Shown here in pieces: positions 37,958 through 47,977 of a stretch of 64,000 bases of DNA. The notes beneath the pieces were generated by a model. It made no database searches and was not told the DNA's origin. It saw only the letters and a list, made by a program, of their open reading frames with translations. Positions within the stretch are counted from its first letter, which is position 1. Every line of letters begins with the position of its first letter. The stretch is from Nissolia schottii. Taxonomy: Eukaryota > Streptophyta > Magnoliopsida > Fabales > Fabaceae. Position numbers and translations under genes: made by a program. Location of the stretch: NCBI GenBank assembly GCA_003254905.1, contig QANU01027962.1:1-64000 (forward strand). Reading direction: 5' to 3'.

Positions 37958-40900
37958 TGAAACACCCCTACTTGCCATTTACGCTATAGTCGTAACCATT
38001 GTTTATAGGGCTATTATCTGCTTTGGTTAGGATTACTTGTAGTCCCTACACATTGGAAAATATCTCTTTATGTAAGTATGGAACGGTTTAAAATTATTTC
38101 ATACATATCCATAGTTATAAATAAGAGCCCTGCTTGAATGAAAATATATAGCAAAACAGTAAAGCCTTACGGCATAAGACCCCTCCACCGAGACATTTAG
38201 AATTTACCATAACGAACAAACAATGACAAATACTACCAGCCAATCGGTCTTATATATAGAAGGCAATTAATAATTTTCATAATACATTTAGTTCCACAAT
38301 TTTACATACAGCATAACACATAAGGGCCTCTACTGGCGAAGCTAAGGACTGATGGAGTACTATCCATTGAGTTCGCACAAAATGTTACCACCGGCTATGC
38401 TATTGTTTTGTCACTGGTCTTCCTCAGGGTCTTCGTCCGGGTCTTTTCCTTCCTCCAAATCTAGCTCCATAGGGTCTTCCTCGTCTGAATCCTTAGTAGT
38501 GGATGCTGGGGAGTCCAGGATCGGAGAGTCGTCCTCCTCCTCTGCCTCTCTGGTAATCTCATGAATGGAGGACAGATCTCGGTGGGCTGTGGATGGTCCT
38601 GCCTCAGTGTTGTGGGTACGAGGTGCTAGTCGACGGCTGAAGAAAGGGTTGACTATCTTCGTTAGTCCTTGGCAGTAAAAGTGCGGTCGTGTGGGAGGAG
38701 GCAAGGAGTTCAGGTCCACCTCAACGTCCTTCTCGTACAGTGGAGACTCCTCGCCGACGTCGTCCAGGATAATTGGTGTGGCAGGCATGGATCCGAGGCC
38801 ACTTGTAGGTAGGCAGTCCCATGCTCCTGTCACAACCCTAGTGTGGGGTTCAAACGGCAGACACATGTACCTCGGTTGCGTCTGGTCGGTCGGTGAAATG
38901 CGTGTCACTGTCATCTGGCATCATAAGCGAGCAGAGTGAAAAGAATGTGTTCTTAGTAGGCATCTATAGTGGTTACTACTTTTCTTTGGCTCGGTTATGA
39001 TCCAGGCCGCTCAGGAGATCTCTAAGTGTCATGCCATTCTACGTTTCCTAGTTCAGTTTTAATCTTGCTATTCCTGAACGACTTTATCTAGATTACTAAG
39101 TGCCAGGGGATAATCTAATCTTTTCCCTAAAGGTTAAGGGTTCTCTATCGAGCTTCTTAACATTAATCGTATGATACCTAAGGTACTTTAAGGTTTCTCT
39201 TAAGGCAATCAGAGCGGGCCATCTTGCCATGCATATGTTTACATTATATATACACACACATAGACATACAATCAAAATCCATGCATGAAGGGCTTGAAGA
39301 TTCTCTTACGCGGCCTAAGGCTGCGTCCTTTTCGTTACTTTTCTTGTCCATTATTCTCCTTTGTAGTTCGTGGGATCGTCGTCCCCCTTCGGCTACAACC
39401 CACTTACTGTTCCATATCGTCGGCGACCGGGTAGCGCTCTTTCCCCGAGTTGTAGCTAACCACGACTGCTCAAAAGCATCTTTCATCAGACGACGATAAG
39501 GGGTGACCATCCGGCATGCCAGATGGTGAGGGGCCACCCTCACGGCGTCACCAGGAATGGACTCGTCTCTTTCATAACATTCTCTTTAACTTGAACTTTG
39601 CACACCACTTACCGACAGCCTTAACTTTCATTCTGCCGACATAAAATTTACCTTCTGCTTTCCCTTCATGTTTAAATCTGGGCAAGGCCCACATTCAGGT
39701 CTAAGCCTGCATTTCTTAATCTTTGGACCAGTTTATCTTGCTAAACTGGTCGAGGCTTGTCAAGTGTAACGTGCCAGGAGAGGAGGATTCCTTATTACGT
39801 ATCTATGTACTTTCCTTCAAGGTATACTGAGCCCTTTTCGGACGGAACCTTCTTAAGTAACTTCCTTGTTCCCTAGGGTTCAATTATGATCTTTGATTAA
39901 GATTAGGCGATAAGATTCTAGTTATCTAGAGTTGTCCTATAGGCCTAGTGACAACCGAGTCCTCATGATGCAGGGCAACATAAATAAAGCTCATAACATG
40001 TACCGCACATACATATACATAAAGAAAACTTGATACTAGAGGCTAAAACCCTAAGTCATTCGAATGATACCTTCAGGTCATTCGAATGACACCTTCAGCT
40101 CATTCAAATGGCACAAAGGGATGGGTCATTCGAATGACCTCTTGAGTAGTCATTCGAATGATTTTGACCTTATGCTTTTAAATCGATATAGTGAGGTTTC
40201 ATCCGAATGACCAAGGTATGGGCATTCGAATGACTCACCTCTATGATCTCAAAAAGGCTAGTTTACACGACTCATTTGAATGACCCTAAGATGGTCATTC
40301 GAATTTCAAAAATCCTTCGTGGTCCATTTGAATGATCCTAGGAGTGGTCATTAGAATGACCACTAACCTGTAACAGGTTCTAATGATTTTTCTTAACCCA
40401 CATCCATGCACCAACCCTTTTTCATACATCAAACAGCACAACCAACTCACATAGATTACCAAGAGGTGATTTAGGCGTAGTTTCCCACCTTCAAAAGGGT
40501 TTGTAGATGGATGAATGGTTGAGGAGAAGTTTCCTCCAAGTATCATTGGAAATTTCTTTTCCAAGCCACGGGCCATCTTTTTCCAAAGAAAGCTTGATAA
40601 TGGTGGCTTGTGATTTATGTGGCCACTTGGGAGAGTAATGATGATTTGTTCTTGATGCTTTGTGGGGAGAAATGATGGGATGAAATGGTGGTGTGTGGCC
40701 TGATGTTGTATGGTTGCCTTCATGGAAAATAGCAAGAAGGGTTTAAGCTTTGCTTGCCAAAAGAATGGTGGATGGCTTTGGTGGCTTGATTCTTTGGTTC
40801 TCTTCGAAAGAAAATGAAGAGAATGAGATGATGAGAAGTGGAATTGAGGCTGCTGATGGGTCTTCGGTGGCTGAGGGAAACTATGGAGGAAAATTTGAAT

Positions 40901-41546
40901 AAATGAATTGAGTGTAATGATGAGTGAATAGTAGAGTATGTATGGTGATTTGAGGTGTGTAAGAGAGTTAATGGTGGGGGGTATGGTGATGTGATCACAC
41001 ATGGCTAATTAAGGGAAAAATTCTCCAAAATTCATCCCGTATTCGATTGTGTTTGGTCGTTAACTGTCTGGTTACGCGTACGTACACGTGTCCGAAAAAT
41101 TACCGGACGATGTGGAATTTATCTAAACAAAATTGTGCATTTATTAAGCACTTAAAATAAGGAATTGGCATCTACCTGGGATATTCTGAATTTTTCCCAG
41201 GTAAGAAACGTATCCTTACGGATACTTCTGATAGGTGCTTAAATTCCCGTAATGATCGAGAATCGTTACGAAAATTATCTAAACACGAAAATACAGTCCA
41301 TGAAAAATTCCAACAAGGTTTTTAATTTAATTCCCGGTACTGTCGACTCAGATATTGATCTAGACAAAGATCAGAAATTAGTCCAAATTTTCTAAATCTT
41401 TGCAGAATCTCAAAACCCTAATTTGATCGGGATTTTTACGGGTTAAGCGTGGTGGTTTAATCCTCCTTATATTTTTATTTATTAATCGACTTTGTAATTA
41501 TTTATTTAAGCGAGATTTCCGTGATGGAAAAATCCGGGATGTTACA
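37958..41546 (-). mobile_element. Gypsy LTR G inside copia element H
   Basis: It runs TGAAACACCCC...GGGATGTTACA, so minus sense, 3589 bp, the longest copy here. Blocks near ACTATAGTCG-type end, CTCAGGAGATCTCTAAGTG and the final CGAGATTTCCGTGATGG match other copies. Copia gag-type sequence lies on both sides. No clear 5-bp target duplication was seen (TGCAA against GGTTC). The 235-residue open frame at 40295-41002 lies in non-coding LTR sequence and has no recognisable features. Confidence 0.78.
40055..40359. repeat. Cluster of TCATTCGAATGA words in LTR G
   Basis: About eleven copies of the perfectly self-complementary word TCATTCGAATGA (or forms with one or two changes, such as TCATTTGAATGA) lie near 40055, 40077, 40099, 40126, 40149, 40199, 40221, 40271, 40294, 40323 and 40347. 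Most are followed by C and preceded by G. Spacers of 8-40 bases are unrelated. Confidence 0.9.
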
Positions 41547-42771
41547 GGTTCTTCAAGGGAAGCCTAAAAAAGGACATGACTTTCGACCTTACAAAGAATG
41601 TCAGAAAATTGGGGCGAAGGTTCCCGATCAAGCTGACCCATGGAGAAATTTGCATAAGATAGACCAAGACCACAAAGGAACCAGTGAACTTTGTTATCAT
41701 TAGCAACAGGAGCACCAATAGCGGCCAACTGATCACAAAGAGTACGCAACTTCTTGCTATATTCAGTCACGGTAAGAGAACCACGTCACATAAGTTCATC
41801 ACGGAGACACAGTTCACAAGCCTTGCTGCATGAAGCATAGGTAGTATGCAAAGCATTCCAGACATCCCGAGCAGTGTCAGCACTGAGGGTTTTAGAAAGG
41901 GCCTCCTCAGTCAAAGAGGAAAGGAAAAGGTTGTTGACGTTGCGATCTTGAGCCTGCCACTGAGCAAAACAGGGATTTGGAACAGGAACCCCAGAGCGCA
42001 AACCTAGAGGGGTGGTGGTGGCGAATAATTGCTAGACAAGTGGCAACGTCGGTTCAATGGAACCATCAACAATGTGAAGCAAGTTTTGATTCTAAAGGAG
42101 AAATGTTACCTGTTTGCGCCATAGGAGAAACTTTTTCAAGTTCAACTGAATCGTAATCATGTGAACCATGGTAGCAAACGGTAGATATGGAGTAGCATCG
42201 TTGGGCATAGATGCACAAGAAGCGACGAGCGATGAACGCGAGCGGTGACAGAGATGTGTGAAATAAAAGCAACGGCGCAATGGCGAAGAGCTTTCAAAAG
42301 CCAAGCCAAGCCCTCTGAAATCAAAGCAAAGCAAGGCAAAGGAATTAAATTAGAAACCCAACAAAGCAAAGCAACAACAACAACAAAGAGGAGAAGAGGG
42401 GTCTTGGAAGGGCGCAGGGGCGGGGAAGCAAGTCACGAAAATTAGTGGCGAATCTCGGAGGCCTAGCTGCGATTCGAGGAGGTAGCGCGAGAAGGAAAGG
42501 CGGAAGAGCTAAGGTGCAGATCCGGGAGGCCTGACCGTGATTCGTGGAGTCCACACAGGAAGGAAAGGCGTCACGGATCCGAGAGGCGTGGTCACACAAG
42601 AAGTCACGAATCTAGGAGGCTGGGCCGCGCCAGAGGAGGCGCAGGTCAGGGAGGTAGAGCTGGAGAGGATGGTGGCGCGGCGGAGCTCTGGAAGGGGCAG
42701 CCAGAAGATATGGAAGGGAAAAAAGAGAGGAAGGAGATGGCAGGAGTTTGGAGGCTAAGGGTTAACCTTAA

Positions 42772-42781
42772 CCAGATACCA
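42772..42781 (-). promoter_or_regulatory. Copia primer-binding site
   Basis: In minus sense TGGTATCTGG follows the LTR end directly, a variant of the tRNA-Met primer site TGGTATCAGAGC common in copia elements. Confidence 0.7.
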
Positions 42782-42908
42782 TGTAAGAGTAAAATAAACT
42801 CACCACACTGTGAGAGATGTGTATTGATACATTTATAGAGTACAATACAATGATAATAAATAATAAAAATAATAATAGAAGTAACATAAACGGAATTATT
42901 TCCTAACA
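42782..42908 (-). repeat. Short 5' LTR of copia element H (127 bp)
   Basis: In minus sense it reads TGTTAGGAAATAATTCC...TTACTCTTACA, with a TATA-like CTATAAATG and a very AT-rich body. It borders the primer site on one side and unique sequence on the other. Confidence 0.75.
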
Positions 42909-43437
42909 TCTCTGATGCGCCATCTTATAAGCATTTAGTTCAAGGAGGGTGCTTCCCTGGTGCAGGCCGAGTAAGACACCAAGTTGGTCGAGGCATTACT
43001 AAAAAAAATATGGGGACTACTTTGCAAATTTTACTGTCTTCTTTATTAATTTCGCCCCCATGATGGTATAATTATTAAAGCATTAATTTGTTGTTTATTG
43101 GAGAGTCTTGCCTTACCAACCACGACAAGGACGTTTGGAGGTGCGAAAGACCTTTAACGTCAGCGGACTTTAGAGGGGCGAAGAACGGTGCGGAGGACCG
43201 TATGTCCATTTCGAAGGCAGGAGGAGCGATTTATCGACGGAGTGTGTCCAGTGTGTTCATTCTGGAGGAGCTACTTAATGACGAAGTATGTCCGGTGAGC
43301 ACGCAGATCTGTGTGTCAAAGGTTAAAGCTCTGCATCTTCAACAAAAAATTTTGCTATGACAAAAATCCCCCATCGCTGCTGCTGTTGAAATGAACTGAA
43401 ACCTAAGCAGTTGGGTCTTCCTTCACCGCCACAGTAG

Positions 43438-43644
43438 ATGCCGTCGACAACATGCATCCTCTACAATAGCCACCATTACCCGCCGTTGAATCACCAAATC
43501 TGGAACTCAGTTCCCTTCCGCGATTCCCTTGGTTCACTCCTCGTCGACGCAAAACGCTGCCCCAGACGGAGGACAATCGCTGCCTCCGCTAAAACCACTC
43601 TCTCCGACAGAAGCCATTCCGTTTCGATTCCTCAACCTACATGA
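43438..43644 (+). pseudogene. Possible orphan transit-peptide-like exon
   Basis: The frame starts MPSTTCILYNSHHYPPLNHQ and includes RRRTIAASAKTTLSDRSHS before a stop. The composition (hydroxylated and basic residues, almost no Asp or Glu) resembles a chloroplast targeting peptide. No mature domain follows. It may be a gene fragment or chance. Confidence 0.2.
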
Positions 43645-44057
43645 AATCACCATCTCGTAAGTTGGTTGTCAAATTGCGCTCCCACAGACTCCCCAGAAGA
43701 TGTAGTACAAAAAATAATAACTACAAAAAACAAGTAAGCATATTATTAACAACGAACTAATCCTGATTAAAGAGATTAATTTCTCATCTTTACCCACATT
43801 AAAAAGGTTAAAGACCTTTAACGGGTCCCGATGCAAATCTCGAATATTAAATTTAAGTTCTGTTGGCATCAAAATGCAATTTAATTCCTCTCACATCTCT
43901 GTCGTTCGTACAACTTTCAAGGGATCACAATCAAGGACCAAAACTTGGTGACTTAGTCAGCAGCCGGGTCCGGTCCAAAGATGCCTTTTCCTTAGTTCAA
44001 TCAAGTAGCAATAAGGCCTCTTTGTATTTCTATAATTGTAGTATAAGTTGTATGCGT

Positions 44058-44235
44058 CAGAATCTGAATTCACCACACTCAGTGACAAATTCAAACAAGG
44101 TGTGACAAATTCACTTTTTTTAAAAAAAATAGAAAAAAAAGTCTGAATTCACCACAAGGTGTTTGCCACACCCAATGGCAAATTCAAACCATTTTAAAAA
44201 TTAAAAAAAAAATTGTCTGAATTCACCACAGACTC
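44058..44235. repeat. TCTGAATTCACCAC phrase repeat
   Basis: TCTGAATTCACCAC occurs three times (near 44062, 44142 and 44217), mixed with TGRCAAATTCAAAC and GGTGTK phrases. The reverse complement GTGGTGAATTCAGA closely resembles the GTGGCGATTTCAGA phrase at 6-149. Confidence 0.65.
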
Positions 44236-44609
44236 ATACAAATATAAATTTTTTATATGAATCATATTATGTGAAATAAATCATTTGAATAATAAATCCT
44301 CGCAAGAAAATCAAATCGAAAACTAAGGGGCAACAGAAACGAGACCTTATAACCAAATCATCAATTACTATATATAAGGCACCCTGCATGGATTCAAGTT
44401 CTTCAATACCATCCATGGCGTACTCGCATGGACAATAATACACAAAAGGAAAATCAAACAAGACTTACTTCAACAACAATCATTAAACTTGAAAAAAAAA
44501 GGAAAAAAAAGAAGTAAATAATGCTTCAGACTCGAACTGGCAGATGCACCAGACTTTTTTAACTAAGCACAAACTTGATAGATAGAATATTTAAAAAACC
44601 CAAGCCCCT

Positions 44610-44948
44610 TCAAAAACCATGAATCTTGATCTGGTCCTTCCTGACGAGGCCGGCCTGAACCAGGAAGTGGGAGACGTTCTTGCGCTGATCACCTTGGAGC
44701 TGGATTATCTTCCCGAGCTCCTTGTCCTGCACCACATTCCCGTTGCAGCAGAACTCCTTCTTAAGGTCCTTGAGGATCTTCTCGTAACTGAACTCCTTCT
44801 TCAGCCCCTGCACCGTCGTCAGGCTCTTCTTCCCATTCCTTTGTTGGATGCGGACGTGAACATACTCCTTGGCCCCGGGGGCATCCGATTCTTTAGCCTC
44901 GGCGAACGGGTCGAAGGGGACAGGGACCTGGATTTCCAACTCAACCAT
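44610..44948 (-). CDS. Translation initiation factor eIF1 (SUI1 family)
   Basis: A single uninterrupted 112-residue frame starts MVELEIQVPVPFDPFAEA and ends IKIHGF. It carries the SUI1 domain blocks GKKSLTTVQGL, ILKDLKKEFCCNG, IIQLQGDQRKNVSHFL and AGLVRKDQIKIHGF, and it has the usual full length for plant eIF1. eIF1 binds the 40S subunit near the P site and enforces accurate start-codon choice in the cytoplasm. The CDS is intronless. The leader has an intron at 44986-45590 (GT..AG in minus sense, 605 bp), ending 37 bases before the ATG. A TATA box lies at 45672-45681. All key SUI1 blocks are intact, so the gene looks functional. Confidence 0.96.
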   Translation of the reverse strand: MVELEIQVPVPFDPFAEAKESDAPGAKEYVHVRIQQRNGKKSLTTVQGLKKEFSYEKILKDLKKEFCCNGNVVQDKELGKIIQLQGDQRKNVSHFLVQAGLVRKDQIKIHGF

Positions 44949-44985
44949 GTACTTTGCTTGCTGGGAACTTTATCGACTCCGGAAG

Positions 44986-45160
44986 CTGAAACGGACAGGT
45001 TTAGAATAAATCTGCCTTTTTAAATATCCTAATGCACACAAATTACGACAGAGTAAACGAAGGTTCAACACGAGAAGAAAATAAACTCATGATCTATTAT
45101 AGACACAGCATGAAGAAATTAAGAAATTACCAACTTCAAGATAGGTGACCACTAAGCAAA

Positions 45161-45208
<48 letters not shown>

Positions 45209-45590
45209 TATAGACACACACAAACATACACAGCTCAAAACAGGAACAGGAACAGAAGATCAAAGATTTCCAAGCTTCAAGATGATCAATAAAGGAAAAC
45301 ACCTACACGACACATACAGGCCATAACAAGAAATATAAGCACGACTAATTGGATCATGATATTTTCAATGAAACCAAATAAACCCTATCTCATATCTATA
45401 AAACCCTAATCCTCTAGAACTTCTGAATTTCAGAAGATCCGTGACCAAAAAACACAACTAAGTGAGCACGATCATTCATCATATACCGAATCGATCGAAC
45501 AACACAACGAAATAACACCTTATTAATTAAACAATACCAAACAAACCGAGAATTCAGGAGCAAGTAAGATTGAGAGAGAGAGAGCCGAAC
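44986..45590 (-). other. 5'UTR intron of the eIF1 gene
   Basis: In minus sense the donor is CAACAG/GTTCGG and the acceptor GTCCGTTTCAG/CTTCC. The leader exon is the CT-rich stretch from about 45640 to 45591. A (TA)n microsatellite sits inside. Leader introns are common in highly expressed plant genes. Confidence 0.75.
45168..45207. repeat. (TA)n microsatellite
   Basis: About twenty TA units in the eIF1 leader intron. Confidence 0.93.
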
Positions 45591-45671
45591 CTGTTGAGAG
45601 AGAGAGGAGTTTCTCGAGACTTCGCAAATTATTTGATTTTTGACGTGAGAAATGAGGAGAGACGGTAAGTG

Positions 45672-45681
45672 CCTTTATATA
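45672..45681 (-). promoter_or_regulatory. TATA box of the eIF1 gene
   Basis: TATATAAAGG in minus sense, about 80 bases upstream of the leader donor site. This places transcription start near 45640. Confidence 0.7.
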
Positions 45682-45699
45682 GTGCGTGGCTTAAGGGAG

Positions 45700-46608
45700 A
45701 GGCGGCGTGATGTAGGTGGGTGCGCAAATGGGCAAGGGCCACAAGTTTTTTGAACGGCTCAGATTGCGTGAGAGTGTACACGTGGGCTGTGATTAAGAGG
45801 AGCATTGGATGAATGTGGGGGCATCCTGTTCCTATTCGTTATTCGGATTAAAGATTAAGATAATAAAGTACGCGTACATTCAACGCGGACCGTAGGGGGG
45901 AGCTAGTTGACAGTTACTTTGTAATTGCCATTCGCTAGGCAAGTGGTAAGCCGCACGGGAATATCACGTGATGTGTCATATGTGGTTAATTTTGATTTGA
46001 TGTAATATTTATATAAAATATTTCCAAAAGGCTATTTAACTAAACTTTACTATTTATATTCTATATTAATTAAATATTTCAGTTTTTTTTCCACCGCTTA
46101 TTTTTTTTGTCTTTTTAAAAGTTATGATCAAATTATTTTCACTAAAGTCTTCTAAATCTTTTTTAATTTAAAGTATGGATTTTACCAAATTTATTATACT
46201 TGGCCTATTAAATATTTTTTAATTTAAAATTAACATTCTCTAATATTTAAAAAATATTAAAAATAAAAATTAAATAATTTAAATAAATAATAAGATCACA
46301 AATCTAAATTTTAAAAAACGTTTTTTTTTTCTTATTCATCCGTAATAACTAATCCTCATTTAAAATTTGCAAAAGGAAAGAACTTAAATCAAATTTTATG
46401 TGTCCACTAGTTTTCTGAAGTCTGTGCAATGCACGGAATTAAAAAAAATAATACTTTAAGTATTAAAATTTTATTTTTAATTTGATTAAATTATTAGATA
46501 AATTATATAATATAGATTTAATAAGTATGACGTAGAATTGAATTTTCATACCTTTTTTACAAATACGCGTTACGTAAATTTTAAATTTTCATAGATCCAA
46601 GCATAACT
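45700..46608. other. AT-rich spacer upstream of eIF1
   Basis: After a short GC-richer promoter-like stretch (45700-45960) the sequence is AT-rich with no open frame or repeat that could be named. Confidence 0.6.
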
Positions 46609-46610
46609 TG

Positions 46611-47003
46611 TGTTACGGACTGGGCCATAAAGGCCCATCCCGGCGACCCAACACTCAGGCCCATATCCGCGGACCCGACCCGACCTCTCATAAATGATCA
46701 CCGACAAGGTCGCCACTCTCTAGCCGCTCAGGGTTAACAGCTCCGAGATCTTCGTCGCCTTCCGCGACGTCCGGGGACAGCGCGCACATCACGGATATCC
46801 CCCCGCCTCCGCGATGCCCGAAATCTCCTCCATCACCTCGGCTATATAATGAGCCTATATCCCAGGTACGAAGGCATCACATAATCACTCACTATACTTC
46901 TTCGACCCTTGCTTACTTGAGCGTCGGAGTAATTGCAGGTACACACCGCAATTGCGAGTCCAGAGATCGATCGTGCCAAAGTCAGAGTTTTCATTCGGTT
47001 CCA
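46611..47003 (+). mobile_element. GC-rich solo-LTR candidate
   Basis: A sharply bounded GC-rich block in AT-rich surroundings begins TGTTACGGACTGGGCC and ends TTCATTCGGTTCCA, next to a single N. It has a TATA box (GGCTATATAATGAG, near 46842) and a downstream leader-like end, the layout of an LTR of about 0.39 kb. No internal region or certain target duplication is visible. Confidence 0.55.
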
Positions 47004-47010
47004 NCACTAA

Positions 47011-47977
47011 AATAAGTTTTCAAATGGCCTCTAATCCATAATCATAAATTAGCACACCATATTTGAAAAATCATTCTCTGAAAATAACACACATAGATCA
47101 ATCATTTCCTTTTCACCAAATTTACAATATCCTTATTTTAATCATTAAACAACTCGGTAAGATAGTGCATTAATTATAGAATCAATGGATCACATGGCAC
47201 TAAATGGACCTAGCATCATGCAAGCAAGACAGAGATTGCAAAGCATTATCAAAACACATAGCATTATATTTGATGAAGCCTAACGTCTAAATTATATGGG
47301 TGGTCTCAATATTCATTACCATTTACAAATACAGCTTAAATCTCGATAGAGAATACTTGTTGTCTCGAGACAGACTAATTCTTTTACACTTATAATATAA
47401 ATTCTGCAAATGAAAAATGGTTCAATTTAGAAAAGCCAATTTATTTTTCATATATGGTCGTTAGATTTAAGTATTGAGAAAATCATTGAACTACAAAAAC
47501 AATCCAAAAAAGGAATCCAGTATAATTGATTGGATCATTTTTTTTAAAGGAAATATATGCTATATTAAATATTAGATTAAGTACAAACATCCACATAGTG
47601 AGACAAATGATGCATAATTTGACATATAACAAGGATGGAGTTCAAACATATCGCTTGAAGCAATATAATTACTATTACTTCCACAATATTTTCTGGTTTT
47701 GATTAAAATATTTCGTTAATATTTAAGAATTTCACTTTATGAATCATAGCATCCTTAATTATTTGGGTAGATGTTAAGCTAGTGTTAAAATGTTTGTAGC
47801 TCTATGAGGTGTTGTATGCAATGCTTGAAGTTATATAGTAATAGAAAATAGATAAGAAAATAAACTTACCCATCCATCTTTGGTATGAGCGGGACCATGA
47901 AAGGCCTTGATAGTGTATTCTTTGAAAATTGAATTACTTAGGATAGTTAATTGTAGAAATGATAACACTACAAAAGC
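47011..47977. other. AT-rich spacer
   Basis: No gene, repeat or element recognised. Confidence 0.6.

Larger units (their letters stand above)
36026..42908 (-). mobile_element. Ty1/copia element H, truncated and split by LTR G
   Basis: In minus sense the order is a short 5' LTR (42908-42782), a primer site, gag (about 42334-41547), then after LTR G a Gly/Ser-rich Cys/His knuckle region (about 37957-37690), protease (WYMDTSATSHMT, near 37620), integrase (FELWHSHLDHVNFDIIS near 37230 to about 36540) and the linker region before reverse transcriptase (36407-36027). The reverse transcriptase, RNase H and 3' LTR are lost at the left. Lineage wording differs from the copia pieces at 4633-6033 and 56497-61821. 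It is heavily broken. Confidence 0.85.
42909..44609. other. Spacer between copia element H and the eIF1 gene
   Basis: No gene is convincingly supported. The open frame 43088-43360 has no recognised product. A plus-strand open frame at 43438-43644 encodes 68 residues rich in Ser, Thr and Arg with few acids, like a plastid transit peptide, and might be the remnant of a first exon, but nothing follows it in frame. The region 44058-44235 holds a short phrase repeat. Confidence 0.4.

Noticed and set aside
40055-40359. CRISPR-like regular repeat and spacer pattern
   Set aside because: Words are only 12 bp, spacing is irregular, the setting is a plant LTR, and there are no associated genes.
40295-41002. 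235-residue open frame on the minus strand
   Set aside because: It lies inside gypsy LTR G, is rich in His, Ser and Pro, and shows no domain; LTR sequence here is non-coding.
37958-41546. Target duplication for LTR G
   Set aside because: The flanking pentamers TGCAA and GGTTC do not match, so no duplication is claimed.
4633-42908. Copia pieces at 4633-6033 and 36026-42908 as one element split by the nest
   Set aside because: Their sequence styles belong to different copia lineages, and the left piece looks Sirevirus-like while the right does not.
44619-45023. 134-residue plus-strand open frame
   Set aside because: It is the antisense shadow of the eIF1 coding sequence.
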